A DNA stretch of 64,000 nt from UBA6663 sp044226485 (GCA_044226485.1 JBGAGY010000010.1:183334-247333), one strand, 5' to 3'; positions 9,871-18,635 are shown, numbered from the stretch's first letter. Notes: a model not told the origin generated them from the letters alone. Numbers and translations are program-made.

Positions 9871-10664
9871 GCTCCCTCCACAACGACGTCGACCGGATCG
9901 CCGACGCTGATGCCGAACCGCTCATGAGCGCTGCCGTTGACGACGGCCACTTCGAGCTCGCCGACGTGATTGATCAGCGCGGTTAACTCGCCGGGGGACC
10001 GATCGCCGAAGGTGCGCGCAAGGCCGCTGACCTCGGCGCCCCTGACACGGACACGCACCGAGCCCAGGCCGGCGACCTCAGCTTCGCGGATGTTCGTCGA
10101 GCAGTTGCCGAAGTGATCGACGAAGACGATCTCGCCGTGCAGGCCGGTCGCCGTGCGCGTGGCAGGAGCGACGGGCAGGCGCACCGGGTCGGGCAGGGCG
10201 GGGCCGAGGGCCTCGAGGGGCACTCCCGTGGCGAGGTGGGCGCAGACCGGCGCGAAGATGTCGCGGCCGTGGAAGATGCTGCTGACTTCAGGGCGCCAGT
10301 AGTGCGGGTTCTCTAGCTTGACGAAGCTCGAGGTCAGGCCGCGCGCCTCGGCCTGTTGCAGGACCAGGGTTAGCGCGCCGTTGTCGGGGCCGACGACATA
10401 CTGATCGCCGATGCGCCCGGCCAGGCCGTGGCGGGCCGTTCCGACGCCGGGGTCGACGACGAACATGTGGATCGTATCGGGCGGGAAGTAGAAGAGCGTT
10501 CGACTGAGGACGACGGCCGCCTCGCCGATGTTCTGCGGCCGAATGAGATGAGTGACGTCGATCAGGTCGGCGTCTGGCGCGATGCCTTTCATGACGCCTT
10601 TGGTGACGCTGACATCGCCGTCTCGCACGCCGAAATCGGTCGTGAGGGTGATGATCCGATGCAT
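9867..10664 (-). CDS. SAM hydroxide adenosyltransferase (SAM hydrolase, DUF62 family), copy 1
   Basis: The gene encodes 265 residues with the same motifs as its downstream neighbour: LTTDFGVRDG, DVTHLIRP, VVDPGVGTARHG, VVGPDNGALT, IFHGRDIFAPVCAHL and a tail ending GDPVDVVVEGA. The two copies are clearly paralogous but diverged. This is the first gene of the operon, with a good Shine-Dalgarno (GAGGAGC) 6 nt before the ATG. One notable difference is RH in place of RR after VVDPGVGTA. The two may form a hetero-oligomer or have different nucleophile or substrate preferences; the family is normally trimeric. The divergent gene at 10834 shares the upstream region. Confidence 0.88.
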   Translation of the reverse strand: MHRIITLTTDFGVRDGDVSVTKGVMKGIAPDADLIDVTHLIRPQNIGEAAVVLSRTLFYFPPDTIHMFVVDPGVGTARHGLAGRIGDQYVVGPDNGALTLVLQQAEARGLTSSFVKLENPHYWRPEVSSIFHGRDIFAPVCAHLATGVPLEALGPALPDPVRLPVAPATRTATGLHGEIVFVDHFGNCSTNIREAEVAGLGSVRVRVRGAEVSGLARTFGDRSPGELTALINHVGELEVAVVNGSAHERFGISVGDPVDVVVEGA

Positions 10665-10833
10665 CGATTGCTCCTCGGCCGGAATGCGGCAAGTGTAGCC
10701 GAAATGCGCCCCAGCGTGACGGTCCGTGTGGGTGATTCAGAACCTGATCGCCTATGGCAAAGTGCCCAAGGCGACATCCGCCGATCCCCGGAACGGCCCG
10801 ATGTGGGTTATCATGCCGGCGCTGCGATCCAAG

Positions 10834-11271
10834 ATGAAACGCGTGGTTTTCGACTCGATTCAATCGGCCAGCGCCATTTCGCCTTACTTCATCGACGAAG
10901 AGGGGCTCGGGATCTGGCTGGGCACCGACGATCCGGCCCAACTCGCGGCGGGCAGGGTGGTCGAGGTGGTGCGCGATGCCCTGCACGTGCCAAGCGTCAC
11001 GCGCACGGGCGCGCCGCTGTCGATCGCGGTGCGCGCCGAGGCCATCGGCCTGGCCGGGCGGATCGGGCTCCGTGAGCGGCATCAGGCCACAGGCTATTGG
11101 ACGTTGTCACATTCCGGCGAATTGCAGACGGAACCCGTCCTGATCGTCTTCAGCCCATCTGCGGTGAACGCAGATGACCTACACAAGGTCGCGCTCTGGC
11201 TGCTGGAGCGCGCCGATCAAGACGCTGTAGCGATCGAAGTGGGGGGCCGAGTGAAGGTGGTGGGGCGGTGA
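10834..11271 (+). CDS. Hypothetical protein
   Basis: The gene encodes about 145 residues if it starts at the ATG at 10834 (MKRVVFDSI). Earlier in-frame ATGs at 10726, 10801 and 10813 are possible but give a low-complexity N-terminus. The protein is soluble, mixed alpha/beta in appearance, with VVEVVRDALHVPS, LSIAVRAEAIGLAGRIGLRER and LLERADQDAVAIEVGGRVKVVGR. I do not recognise the family. It is transcribed divergently from the SAM-hydrolase operon and convergent with the FKBP gene across a strong hairpin. Confidence 0.5.
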   Translation: MKRVVFDSIQSASAISPYFIDEEGLGIWLGTDDPAQLAAGRVVEVVRDALHVPSVTRTGAPLSIAVRAEAIGLAGRIGLRERHQATGYWTLSHSGELQTEPVLIVFSPSAVNADDLHKVALWLLERADQDAVAIEVGGRVKVVGR

Positions 11272-11275
11272 GACC

Positions 11276-11319
11276 AAGAGCGAAAGGCGGGGCGCTAACG
11301 CCCTGCGCCTTTCGCTCTT
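11276..11319. terminator. Hairpin between convergent genes (possible bidirectional terminator)
   Basis: AAGAGCGAAAGGCG (11276-11289) is exactly complementary to CGCCTTTCGCTCTT (11306-11319), with an inner GGGCG/CGCCC stem. It lies between two genes that converge here. There is no long T-tract on either side. The stem uses the GAAGAGCGAAGG words seen at other repeat loci, so it may be another word palindrome serving as a terminator. Confidence 0.55.
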
Positions 11320-11329
11320 CGCGCAACGA

Positions 11330-11809
11330 TCAATGATGTCCGCCCGCGCCGTGGACGTGCCCGTGATCGAGTTCCTCTGAGGTGGCGGCGCGAACTTCCA
11401 CCACCTTGACGTCGAACTTCAAAGTGGTGCCGGCCAACGGGTGATTGCCGTCGATCGTCACCTGTTTGTCGTCGAGGCCGACGATCGTGAAGACATGCTC
11501 GCCGTCCTCGAGCGAGGCGCGGAAGCGCATCCCCACTTCGAGTTCGTTGACGCTTTCGAACATGTCGCGCGACACCACCTGCACCAGCGCCGAATCGCGC
11601 ACGCCGTAGGCCTTCTCAGGCGGGACGGTCACTTGAAAGGCGTCGCCTGTGGTTCGACCTTCGAGCGCGGCTTCGAGGCCCGGAATGATCTGGCCCTGGC
11701 CGTGGATGTAGGCCAGCGGCCCGGCGCCCTCGTTCGAATCGATGACTTTTCCGTCAGGGGCCGTCAGCACGTAATCGAACGCGACAACGGTATTGGCAGC
11801 GACTTGCAT
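11330..11809 (-). CDS. slyD: FKBP-type peptidyl-prolyl isomerase, SlyD-like
   Basis: This 159-residue cytoplasmic prolyl isomerase and chaperone has an FKBP core beginning VVAFDYVLTAPDG, then PLAYIHGQGQIIPGLEAALEGRTTGD. The insert-in-flap region is PEKAYGVRDSALVQVVSRDMF, and the core closes with DGNHPLAGTTLKFDVKVVEV. The C-terminal tail is His-rich (HGHVHGAGGHH), a metal-binding feature of SlyD that can serve nickel trafficking. Nickel delivery is relevant because this genome encodes Ni-dependent ACS, but that link is inference. The start at 11809 has a GGAGG Shine-Dalgarno; the upstream in-frame ATG at 11836 does not. Confidence 0.92.
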   Translation of the reverse strand: MQVAANTVVAFDYVLTAPDGKVIDSNEGAGPLAYIHGQGQIIPGLEAALEGRTTGDAFQVTVPPEKAYGVRDSALVQVVSRDMFESVNELEVGMRFRASLEDGEHVFTIVGLDDKQVTIDGNHPLAGTTLKFDVKVVEVRAATSEELDHGHVHGAGGHH

Positions 11810-11974
11810 AGATAGCCTCCAGTTTTGTCCAAACACTGCACCGAGCCTGCTGCTGCCTTGCGCCCCGGCGTGGTGACGTAAAGCGAAAACAGGGTCAGGC
11901 CGGTATTATAACGTTCACAATCAGTTATTCTGAGAGGGGCTGGGTTAGTCCCAGTAAGGTGACATGGAGGGCCA

Positions 11975-12775
11975 ATGGGCGAGTCAGTCAACTTTGACCC
12001 TGCTGCCGCCACTTACGAAGCCACACGTGGCTTTCCTGCCGGTGTCGGGCAACAGGTCGGCCGGGCTCTGGCTGATTGGATCGGCCCGCTCACGTCTGAG
12101 GCGCGTCTTCTGGAAATCGGGGTGGGCACCGGCCGGATTGCGCGCCCGCTGTCCGCTGCCGGTCTGCCGATGGTCGGCGTGGATCTCTCTGCCAACATGC
12201 TCGGTGAACTTCGCAGGCTTCATTCGCCCGCGGCGCTGTACCCCATGGTCGTGCGCGCGGACGCGACACGGCTCCCCTTCGGATCATCGCGCTTCACGGC
12301 AGCCGTTGGCGTCCACATCTTTCATCTGATCCCACAGTGGCGGCAGGCGCTGACCGAGATCCAGCGCGTCGTGGCGCCCGGTGGGTCGCTGTTCCTCGGA
12401 TGGGACCACCGCAGCGATGACGCGCCATCTGCGCGGCTGATGCGTGCGTGGCGGGCGCTCCTCGCCGCGCGTGAGTTCTCCAAGGAACATCCGGGCGTTG
12501 CCGAATTCGAACGCGTGGATGATGAGCTCGCGGGCCGTGGCGTCGCCGCGTCGGAACGAGTCGCTGCGACCTGGATCAACCGGCGGACCGTCGCCGACTT
12601 GCTTGAAGGCTTTCGACGTCGCACCTGGTCATCAACCTGGAACATCCCGGCCGACGTCTTTGCGTCGGCGTTCGACGAACTCCGTGTCTGGGCTCAGCGC
12701 GAACTCGGCGCTGACGAAACCCTCGTCGAAACGCCTGTCGAATTCAGGTGGAAACGATTCATCCTGCCCGGCTGA
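11975..12775 (+). CDS. Class I SAM-dependent methyltransferase
   Basis: The gene encodes 266 residues with the Methyltransf_11 fold. Motif I is LLEIGVGTGRIARPL (about 43-57), then GVDLSANML, the acidic motif RADATRLPFGSSRFTAAVGVHIFHL, and VVAPGGSLFLGWDH. The second half is helical and of unknown specificity. Start codon context is GGAGGGCCAATG. It is a free-standing gene between FKBP and the Cox-type maturation genes; the substrate cannot be inferred. Confidence 0.82.
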   Translation: MGESVNFDPAAATYEATRGFPAGVGQQVGRALADWIGPLTSEARLLEIGVGTGRIARPLSAAGLPMVGVDLSANMLGELRRLHSPAALYPMVVRADATRLPFGSSRFTAAVGVHIFHLIPQWRQALTEIQRVVAPGGSLFLGWDHRSDDAPSARLMRAWRALLAAREFSKEHPGVAEFERVDDELAGRGVAASERVAATWINRRTVADLLEGFRRRTWSSTWNIPADVFASAFDELRVWAQRELGADETLVETPVEFRWKRFILPG

Positions 12776-12870
12776 AACGGATTGGTCGCCGGAGCCGAAT
12801 GCTACAATCGTTTCATCCTCCTCCGAACAGCCTGTTTGTTCGGGTCGCGTCCGACCCAGGCAGGTGACCC

Positions 12871-13764
12871 GTGTCGTTCACGTCGATCGAAAGCCTTCAA
12901 GACGCGTTGCGAACTCGCGACTACATCGCTGAACGCGGCCTTGCGACGTCGATCTTCCTGGCGCTGAAACTCGGGCGGCCGCTCTTCCTCGAGGGCGAGG
13001 CCGGCGTGGGCAAGACCGAAGTGGCCCGCGCCCTTTCCGCGCTTTTGGGCACCGACCTGATCCGCCTGCAGTGTTATGAAGGCCTCGACGTCAACCAGGC
13101 CGTGTACGAATGGAACTACACGCGCCAGATCCTTCATCTGCGCCTGATGGAGGCGCGCGGCGAGAAACCAGTTGAGGCCGAGCTCTTCGGGCCGGAGTTT
13201 CTGCTCAAGCGGCCGCTGTTGCAGGCGATCGACCCAACGCGCGAGGCGGCGCCGGTGCTGCTGATCGACGAGCTTGATCGGAGCGACGACGAGTTCGAGG
13301 CCTTCCTGCTCGAGGTGCTCTCGGAATACCAGATCACCATCCCCGAGATCGGCACGCTGCGGGCGGCCCATACGCCGGTGACCATCATCACGTCCAACCG
13401 CACGCGCGAGGTCCACGACGCTCTCAAGCGTCGTTGTCTGTATGCCTGGATCGACTACCCGTCTTACGAGAAAGAGCTGCAGATCGTGCGCGCAAAGGTG
13501 CCTGACGCTCCGGATCAACTCGCGCGACAGGTCGCCACATTCATTCAAGAACTACGCCGGGCCGATCTATACAAGGCGCCGGGCGTGGCCGAGACGCTCG
13601 ATTGGACCACGGCCCTCGTCGCGCTCGACCAGCGCACGCTCGAGTTGAGCGTCGTCAATGAAACCCTCGGCGTCATCCTCAAGTACCAGGATGACGTCGA
13701 CAAGATCCGCGGCGATCAGGCCTGCGTGATCCTAGATCGTGTGCTGGCGATGCAGGCCAATTGA
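12871..13764 (+). CDS. coxD: MoxR-family AAA+ ATPase, CoxD-like
   Basis: The gene encodes 297 residues starting with GTG. Walker A is GEAGVGKTE (about 43-51), Walker B is VLLIDELDRSDDEFEAFLLEVLSE, with sensor 1 in TIITSNRTRE and an arginine-finger region (ALKRRCLYAWIDYP). MoxR ATPases pair with VWA proteins as maturation chaperones, and the next gene is a CoxE-like VWA protein. In aerobic CO oxidisers CoxD and CoxE act in assembling the active site of the molybdenum CODH. No coxM, coxS or coxL is in this window, so the client enzyme may be another molybdenum hydroxylase. Confidence 0.88.
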   Translation: MSFTSIESLQDALRTRDYIAERGLATSIFLALKLGRPLFLEGEAGVGKTEVARALSALLGTDLIRLQCYEGLDVNQAVYEWNYTRQILHLRLMEARGEKPVEAELFGPEFLLKRPLLQAIDPTREAAPVLLIDELDRSDDEFEAFLLEVLSEYQITIPEIGTLRAAHTPVTIITSNRTREVHDALKRRCLYAWIDYPSYEKELQIVRAKVPDAPDQLARQVATFIQELRRADLYKAPGVAETLDWTTALVALDQRTLELSVVNETLGVILKYQDDVDKIRGDQACVILDRVLAMQAN

Positions 13765-13935
13765 GCGATGGAGCCCGAGGCGATCCTCATCACCGATGCT
13801 TCGACGGCGCGCGTGTCGGCTGCGTCGAGTGCCTCTTGTGGTCCTCAGCGCTCCGCTCAAGGGGCAGGACTGCTGGGTGAGCCATGCAAGCCGCCTCGGT
13901 CTAGATAGGGCCTGACGCCTGACGGCCGTATCCCG

Positions 13936-15081
13936 ATGCCTTCATCATCGTCCGGTCATCTCCTCGATAACCTGTTGCTCTTCGGCCGTGTGCTCCGCGG
14001 GCTGGGGCTCGACGTCAACCCGGGCCGCATGCTCGACCTGGCCTCCGCGTTGTCGCTGGTGTCGATTGGCAACCGCCAGGACTTCTACTACACGTCGCGC
14101 TCGCTCCTGGTCCATGATGTCGAGGACCTCGAGTTGTTCGATCAGGCCTTCGCCTTGTTCTGGCGTGTCCCGCCCGAGGGCTGGCAGGTCCGCCTGCCTG
14201 CGCCGCCACCCCCTCGTCGTCGTCCGCAGATCGTCGCGCCGCCGTTGCAGGCCCCGGCGCCCGATGAGCGGCGGGGCGCCCCGTCGGGACCGCCGCTCGT
14301 TGAGGTGAAGGTCACCTACAGCGCGTCGGAGGCGCTGCGTCGCAAAGACTTCGCGGATCTGTCGATCGATGAGATCGAAGCCGTCAAGCGCCTGATCGCC
14401 AGCCTGAGTTGGCGCATGGGCGAACGCCGCACACGTCGCTATACGCCCGGCTCAGGCGTAGGGCTGGACCTGCGCCGCGCGATCCGACAAAACCTGCGGC
14501 ACGGTGGCGAGATCCTGCACTGGCCCCGGCGCGTTCACAAGACCCGGCCGCGCCCGCTCGTCGCTCTGGCCGACATCAGCGGCTCGATGGAGCGCTACTC
14601 GCGCCTGCTGCTTCACTTCCTCTACGGGCTGACGTTCGGGCTCGAGAGGCCAGTCGAGAGCTTCGTCTTCGGCACACGCCTTACCCGGATCACGAATCAG
14701 CTTCATCACAAGCAGATCGAGACGGCCCTGCGCGAGGTGTCGACGAAGGTCAACGATTGGTCGGGCGGCACGCGGATCGGCGAGTCGCTCAAGCGCTTCA
14801 ACTTCGATTGGGGCCGACGCGTCCTTGGGCGAGGCGCAGTGGTGCTGCTCATCAGTGACGGCTGGGATCGCGGAGATCCGGCTTTGCTCAAGACCGAGAT
14901 GGCCCGGCTGCACCGATCCGCGCATCGTCTGATCTGGCTCAATCCGCTGCTCGGCTCGCCCGAGTACGAGCCGTTGACGCGCGGTATGCAGGCAGCATTG
15001 CCCTACGTCGACGAGTTCTTGCCGGTGCATAATCTGAAGAGCCTTGAAGACCTGGGAACCGTATTGAGTCGCATCGGGTGA
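13936..15081 (+). CDS. coxE: VWA-domain protein, CoxE-like
   Basis: This 381-residue protein has an N-terminal helical half (LLLFGRVLRGLGLDVNPGRML, typical of CoxE) and a Pro/Arg-rich linker at about 88-118. The von Willebrand A domain contains the MIDAS motif in LADISGSMERYS near residue 215 and DWSGGTRIGESL; the late motif is LLISDGWDRGDP. It forms a MoxR/VWA pair with the preceding gene. The 171-bp gap between them contains only a partial GCCTGACGCCTGACG word repeat. The start could be the ATG at 13936; no strong Shine-Dalgarno is visible. Confidence 0.87.
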   Translation: MPSSSSGHLLDNLLLFGRVLRGLGLDVNPGRMLDLASALSLVSIGNRQDFYYTSRSLLVHDVEDLELFDQAFALFWRVPPEGWQVRLPAPPPPRRRPQIVAPPLQAPAPDERRGAPSGPPLVEVKVTYSASEALRRKDFADLSIDEIEAVKRLIASLSWRMGERRTRRYTPGSGVGLDLRRAIRQNLRHGGEILHWPRRVHKTRPRPLVALADISGSMERYSRLLLHFLYGLTFGLERPVESFVFGTRLTRITNQLHHKQIETALREVSTKVNDWSGGTRIGESLKRFNFDWGRRVLGRGAVVLLISDGWDRGDPALLKTEMARLHRSAHRLIWLNPLLGSPEYEPLTRGMQAALPYVDEFLPVHNLKSLEDLGTVLSRIG

Positions 15082-15129
15082 GCAGGCGACCGGGTTCGCC
15101 TACCTGCTGGCTCGAGAGGAGCGTTGGAC

Positions 15130-16176
15130 ATGCGAGATATCCTGAATGACGTCGAGAGGTGGGCGGGTGAGGGATCGAAGATCGCAGTGGCCACTGTCGT
15201 GCAGACCTGGGGCTCCGCGCCGCGTGTGGCGGGCGCGAAGCTGGCAGCGACGCCGGCCGGCGGAATGACCGGCTCCGTGAGCGGCGGCTGCATCGAAGGC
15301 GCGACCATCGAGGCCGGGCTTGAGACTCTGGTGGCCGGTCACGGCCGGTTGCTTCACTACGGAGTCGCAGACGAGACGGCCTGGGAGGTCGGGCTGGCCT
15401 GCGGTGGCAGCATCGACGTCTTCGTCCAACCTCTCGACCCGGCCCACTTCGAAGCCGTCGCGCGGCTGGTGCGAGCCGACGCCGTGTTCGCTGTGGCGAC
15501 CTTGATCCAGGGCCCCACGGACAGGCTCGGCTCGGCGCTGGTGCTCGATGAGGGCGGGGCGCTCGTGCACGGCTCGCTACCGGTTGAGTGGATGGATGAA
15601 GGCCTGGCGGCTGCGCGTGCGGCGCTGGGTGCAGGGCAGTCGAAGCGTGTGAAGCTGGGCGAGGCGGCCGAGATCTTCGTCGAAGTCTCGTGGCCGGCGC
15701 CGACGCTCATCGTGGTCGGCGGCGTGCACACGGCCATCACGCTGACGCAGCTGGCCCAGGGCATCGGCTATCGGACCGTCGTCGTCGATCCGCGCAAGGC
15801 GTTCGGCACCCGCGAACGATTCCCGCACGTCGATAAGCTCATCACAGAGTGGCCCGATGACGCGCTGACCGAGCTTGGCCTCACGCGGGCCAGTGCCATT
15901 GCCCTGCTGACCCACGACCCCAAGCTTGATGACCCCGGTCTTCTGGTGGCCTTGCGCAGCCCGGCGTTCTACGTTGGTGCGTTGGGCGGCAAGAGCACGC
16001 AGGACCAGCGTCGCGCGCGCCTGAGAGAAGCCGGCGTCAGCGACGAGCAACTGGCGCGGCTGCGCGGCCCGATCGGCCTGGATCTCGGTGGGCGAACGCC
16101 TGAGGAAGTGGCCGTCTCGATCCTGGCCGAGATCGTCGCGGCTCGCAACGGCAAACTCGGACAACGGGCCGTGTGA
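15130..16176 (+). CDS. coxI: XdhC/CoxI-family molybdenum-hydroxylase maturation protein
   Basis: The gene encodes 348 residues. The N-terminal XdhC_CoxI domain has VVQTWGSAPRVAGAKLA and GSVSGGCIEGATIEAG. The C-terminal Rossmann domain contains PTLIVVGGVHTAITLTQLAQGIGY and VVVDPRKAFGTRERFP, ending GGRTPEEVAVSILAEIVAARNG. XdhC proteins bind and sulfurate the molybdenum cofactor before its insertion into xanthine-dehydrogenase or CO-dehydrogenase type enzymes. It is 48 bp from coxE across a small hairpin (AGCAGGCGA/TCGCCTACCTGCT), so coxD, coxE and coxI form a maturation module without structural genes here. Confidence 0.9.
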   Translation: MRDILNDVERWAGEGSKIAVATVVQTWGSAPRVAGAKLAATPAGGMTGSVSGGCIEGATIEAGLETLVAGHGRLLHYGVADETAWEVGLACGGSIDVFVQPLDPAHFEAVARLVRADAVFAVATLIQGPTDRLGSALVLDEGGALVHGSLPVEWMDEGLAAARAALGAGQSKRVKLGEAAEIFVEVSWPAPTLIVVGGVHTAITLTQLAQGIGYRTVVVDPRKAFGTRERFPHVDKLITEWPDDALTELGLTRASAIALLTHDPKLDDPGLLVALRSPAFYVGALGGKSTQDQRRARLREAGVSDEQLARLRGPIGLDLGGRTPEEVAVSILAEIVAARNGKLGQRAV

Positions 16177-16249
16177 CGGGCGAGCTCTTTACACGGAGGG
16201 TCAACGCCGACAGGTGATCGATCGTGAAAGGAACCGTACGGAGCGCCCC

Positions 16250-16669
16250 ATGAACCTGCGCCTGGCCACGATGGCAGACATCGACACGCTTGCTGAGCTC
16301 AACCACCAACTCATCGCCGACGAGGGCGCCGACAATCCGATGTCGGTGCCGCAGCTGGCCGAGCGGATGACCGAGTGGCTGGAGGGCCGCTATCGGGCCG
16401 TGCTGTTCGACGAGGGTGATGCGCCAGTGGCGTACGCGCTCTATCGTGACGACGGCGAGTCCGTCTACCTGCGCCAATTCTTCGTCGCGCGCGACCGGCG
16501 ACGAACCGGTGCGGGGCGGGATGCGCTGACCCGGCTGGTGAACGAGGTGTTTCCGCCTGGCAAACGCGTCGTGGTGGAGGTGCTGTCGACGAACACGCGC
16601 GCCATGGCGTTTTGGCACGCCATGGGCTTCGTCGATTACTTCATGACGCTCGAGAGGCCGGCGGCTTGA
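16250..16669 (+). CDS. GNAT-family N-acetyltransferase
   Basis: The gene encodes 139 residues covering one GNAT domain: MNLRLATMADIDTLAELN at the N-terminus, core strand VYLRQFFVARDRRRTGAGRDAL (acetyl-CoA binding, the R/Q-x-x-G/A-x-G/A equivalent being RRRTGAG), and VEVLSTNTRAMAFWHAMGFVDY. The acceptor is unknown. It starts at ATG 16250; the in-frame upstream extension runs into the XdhC gene and is unlikely. Confidence 0.8.
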   Translation: MNLRLATMADIDTLAELNHQLIADEGADNPMSVPQLAERMTEWLEGRYRAVLFDEGDAPVAYALYRDDGESVYLRQFFVARDRRRTGAGRDALTRLVNEVFPPGKRVVVEVLSTNTRAMAFWHAMGFVDYFMTLERPAA

Positions 16670-16675
16670 GCCGCC

Positions 16676-17746
16676 CTAGACCCAGGTGACGTCGATCGAG
16701 AGCCCGATGAAGGCCCCGTAACGCTCAGCGGCCTCGAGCACCGCGCGCCGGTCGGCGCTGCTCAGCTTCTTGAAGACCCTGAGTTCGAGAAAGGCCACGT
16801 TCTTCTTGAAGTCCCGGCGCCATGTGCCGATGACCTGCCCGTCGACGACCACGATGAAGTGCAGGGCGCTGCCATATTCTTCGAGGATCTTCCCGTAGGC
16901 CGGCGCGCAGATGGCGCTGCGATCCTTATAGCCCGCCACGTATTCGTCATAGACCGAGAGCAGGAAGGCGCGCGGGGGATCTCCGGCTGGGGGTTGCCCA
17001 GGGACAAACCACAACGTCTGGCCATCCGCGACCTCCGACTCGAGGTGGGCCTTGTTCGCCTCGAGGCCGGCCTGTGCCTCTTTGACGGTGAGCCCCGACC
17101 AGCGCGCGAAGTCGTGCACCGACGCTGGGCCTCGGCTGGCGAAGTAGCGCCGCGCCAGTTCGGTCAGCGCGCTTTCTCGGCTGATGGCCTTGGCGGACGG
17201 CACGCGCTCGTCGAGCAAGGCATAGGTGAACTGCTTGCCCACCCGGGGGCCGCTGCAGATCACGCCGTCAAGTTCGGCGGCCATCACCATGTAGGTCAGC
17301 CGGTTCTTCGACGCGTCCGGGATGCCGGTTTGTTCGATCGCCTCTCCCAATTCCTCGCGTGTCAGGTGACGACCGCCCTTGAGTGCCTTCGCGATGATGG
17401 TCTGGCAGCGGCTCAGCGTTTTGGCGTCCAACCCGCCTTGGCGATACATCGTGTTGTTGATGCCATGGACGCGGGGCGCCGTCACCATCAACAGCCAGCG
17501 CAAATCCGCAGGAGCGACGAAGTGCCAGGTGGGTCGAAGGACGTGGGTGCGCACGATCTCGCCGGCGTTGAACGCGCGAAGCACGTCATCTTCGACGGCC
17601 TTCGTCATGCGCAACCCCAGCGCCCAAAGCGCGCCAGCGAAGTCCTGCGACTGCACGGCCGCCAGCCAGGACACCACGTCAAGCGGAGTCGCCAGCGGAC
17701 CGGAGTTCAGGCGCAGGCTGTGAAGTCGGCGATGGGCGATGTCCAT
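16676..17746 (-). CDS. Winged-helix AlkZ-like DNA-binding protein (HTH_42 family)
   Basis: The gene encodes 356 residues. The N-terminus (RRLHSLRLNSGPLATPLDVVSWLAAVQSQDF) and the conserved motif RTHVLRPTWHFVAPADLRWLL match the AlkZ/YcaQ-like winged-helix DNA glycosylase superfamily (PF06224), which includes enzymes that open interstrand cross-links. The QxQD-type motif appears as QSQD. A C-terminal domain (SVYDEYVAGYKDRSAICAP...) is also typical. Whether it is catalytic is not shown by sequence alone. It is a single gene, convergent with the GNAT gene. Confidence 0.8.
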   Translation of the reverse strand: MDIAHRRLHSLRLNSGPLATPLDVVSWLAAVQSQDFAGALWALGLRMTKAVEDDVLRAFNAGEIVRTHVLRPTWHFVAPADLRWLLMVTAPRVHGINNTMYRQGGLDAKTLSRCQTIIAKALKGGRHLTREELGEAIEQTGIPDASKNRLTYMVMAAELDGVICSGPRVGKQFTYALLDERVPSAKAISRESALTELARRYFASRGPASVHDFARWSGLTVKEAQAGLEANKAHLESEVADGQTLWFVPGQPPAGDPPRAFLLSVYDEYVAGYKDRSAICAPAYGKILEEYGSALHFIVVVDGQVIGTWRRDFKKNVAFLELRVFKKLSSADRRAVLEAAERYGAFIGLSIDVTWV

Positions 17747-17788
17747 GGGGCAACGGGTTCCGGGGTGGCAAGGCTGTCGTGCGTTGGT

Positions 17789-18628
17789 CTAAAGCGCCGC
17801 CAGCACCTCATCGACGCCGCGCAGGCGAACGCGCAGTTGATCGCCGGCCCTGCGGGCTTCGAGCGTGAGGTTGCGTGCTCGGTTGAGACCGAGGTCCTTG
17901 GAGATGGCGGCCTTGACGTTCGGCCCCGGTCGCAGCCCAAGCTTGCGCATGAGCTTCTGGCCGAACTCCCAGCGGCTGAGGGCCTGCGGCCCGACGGCGT
18001 TGAACGGGCCGGTGAGGTCGCGCCGTGTCGCGAGCTCGATCAGCCAGTCGGCCAGGTCGTTGACGTAGACCGGGCAGCGGATCTCATCCGTGAAGAGCGA
18101 CACGGCCGAGCCGCTCTTGACCCCGTCGACCAGCCATTGGGTCTGATGATCGAGCGGGTCGAGTCCCCAGATCAGGCTCGGGCGCACGATGGCGACGCCC
18201 GGGTGGATCATGGCGACCTGTCGCTCGGCCTCGGCCTTGGCCTTGGCGTAGGGGTTGTCGAGCGGGTTGGGCTCGCTGTCGTCAGAGTAGGGCGCGTGCT
18301 CGCCGTCGAAGACCAGGTCCGACGACACATGCACAAGGCGCACGCCGTGTCGCCGCGCTGCCGACGCGATGGCCACTGCAGCGGGCACGATGGTGGCGAT
18401 GTGTTCGGCGTTGCGGTTCGAGGCCGCTGTGTGCAGGATGACGTCGGGGGCCGCTTCGCGCACGAGTTCGTCGACGGCCTCCCTGTCGCGCAGATCGACC
18501 CGGGCGGCGTGCGGGAATCCGGCCACCGGGCGCGCGAAGGAAGCCGGGACGATCATGAAGCCGTGGGCGCGCTCGACGACGGCCTGACCCAGATAGCCCG
18601 AAGCGCCGGTGACCAGTAGCGTGCCCAT
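17789..18628 (-). CDS. NAD(P)-dependent SDR, dTDP-4-dehydrorhamnose reductase (RmlD)-like
   Basis: This 279-residue extended short-chain dehydrogenase has the nucleotide-binding motif LLVTGASGYLGQA at the N-terminus, DVILHTAASN, the active-site serine in HVSSDLVFDGE, and the catalytic Tyr/Lys in NPYAKAKAEAER (YxxxK). The architecture matches RmlD sugar reductases, but no other rhamnose genes are present, so the sugar substrate is uncertain. Its Shine-Dalgarno (AGGAGA) overlaps the stop codon of the RNase III gene 7 bp upstream, implying translational coupling. Confidence 0.8.
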   Translation of the reverse strand: MGTLLVTGASGYLGQAVVERAHGFMIVPASFARPVAGFPHAARVDLRDREAVDELVREAAPDVILHTAASNRNAEHIATIVPAAVAIASAARRHGVRLVHVSSDLVFDGEHAPYSDDSEPNPLDNPYAKAKAEAERQVAMIHPGVAIVRPSLIWGLDPLDHQTQWLVDGVKSGSAVSLFTDEIRCPVYVNDLADWLIELATRRDLTGPFNAVGPQALSRWEFGQKLMRKLGLRPGPNVKAAISKDLGLNRARNLTLEARRAGDQLRVRLRGVDEVLAAL

Positions 18629-18635
18629 GGTTCTC

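Noticed and set aside
9064..10664. SAM-cleaving enzymes as phage anti-restriction proteins
   Set aside because: They belong to the DUF62 hydroxide adenosyltransferase family, not the T3-type SAM lyase, and sit in a metabolic operon with a transporter, with no phage genes nearby.
12871..16176. Evidence for a complete aerobic CO dehydrogenase operon
   Set aside because: Only maturation genes are present; no coxM, coxS or coxL is in the window. The client enzyme cannot be named.
16859..18619. A 586-codon plus-strand frame across the AlkZ-like and RmlD-like genes
   Set aside because: It spans two real genes on the other strand and their intergenic gap; composition is typical of an antisense shadow.
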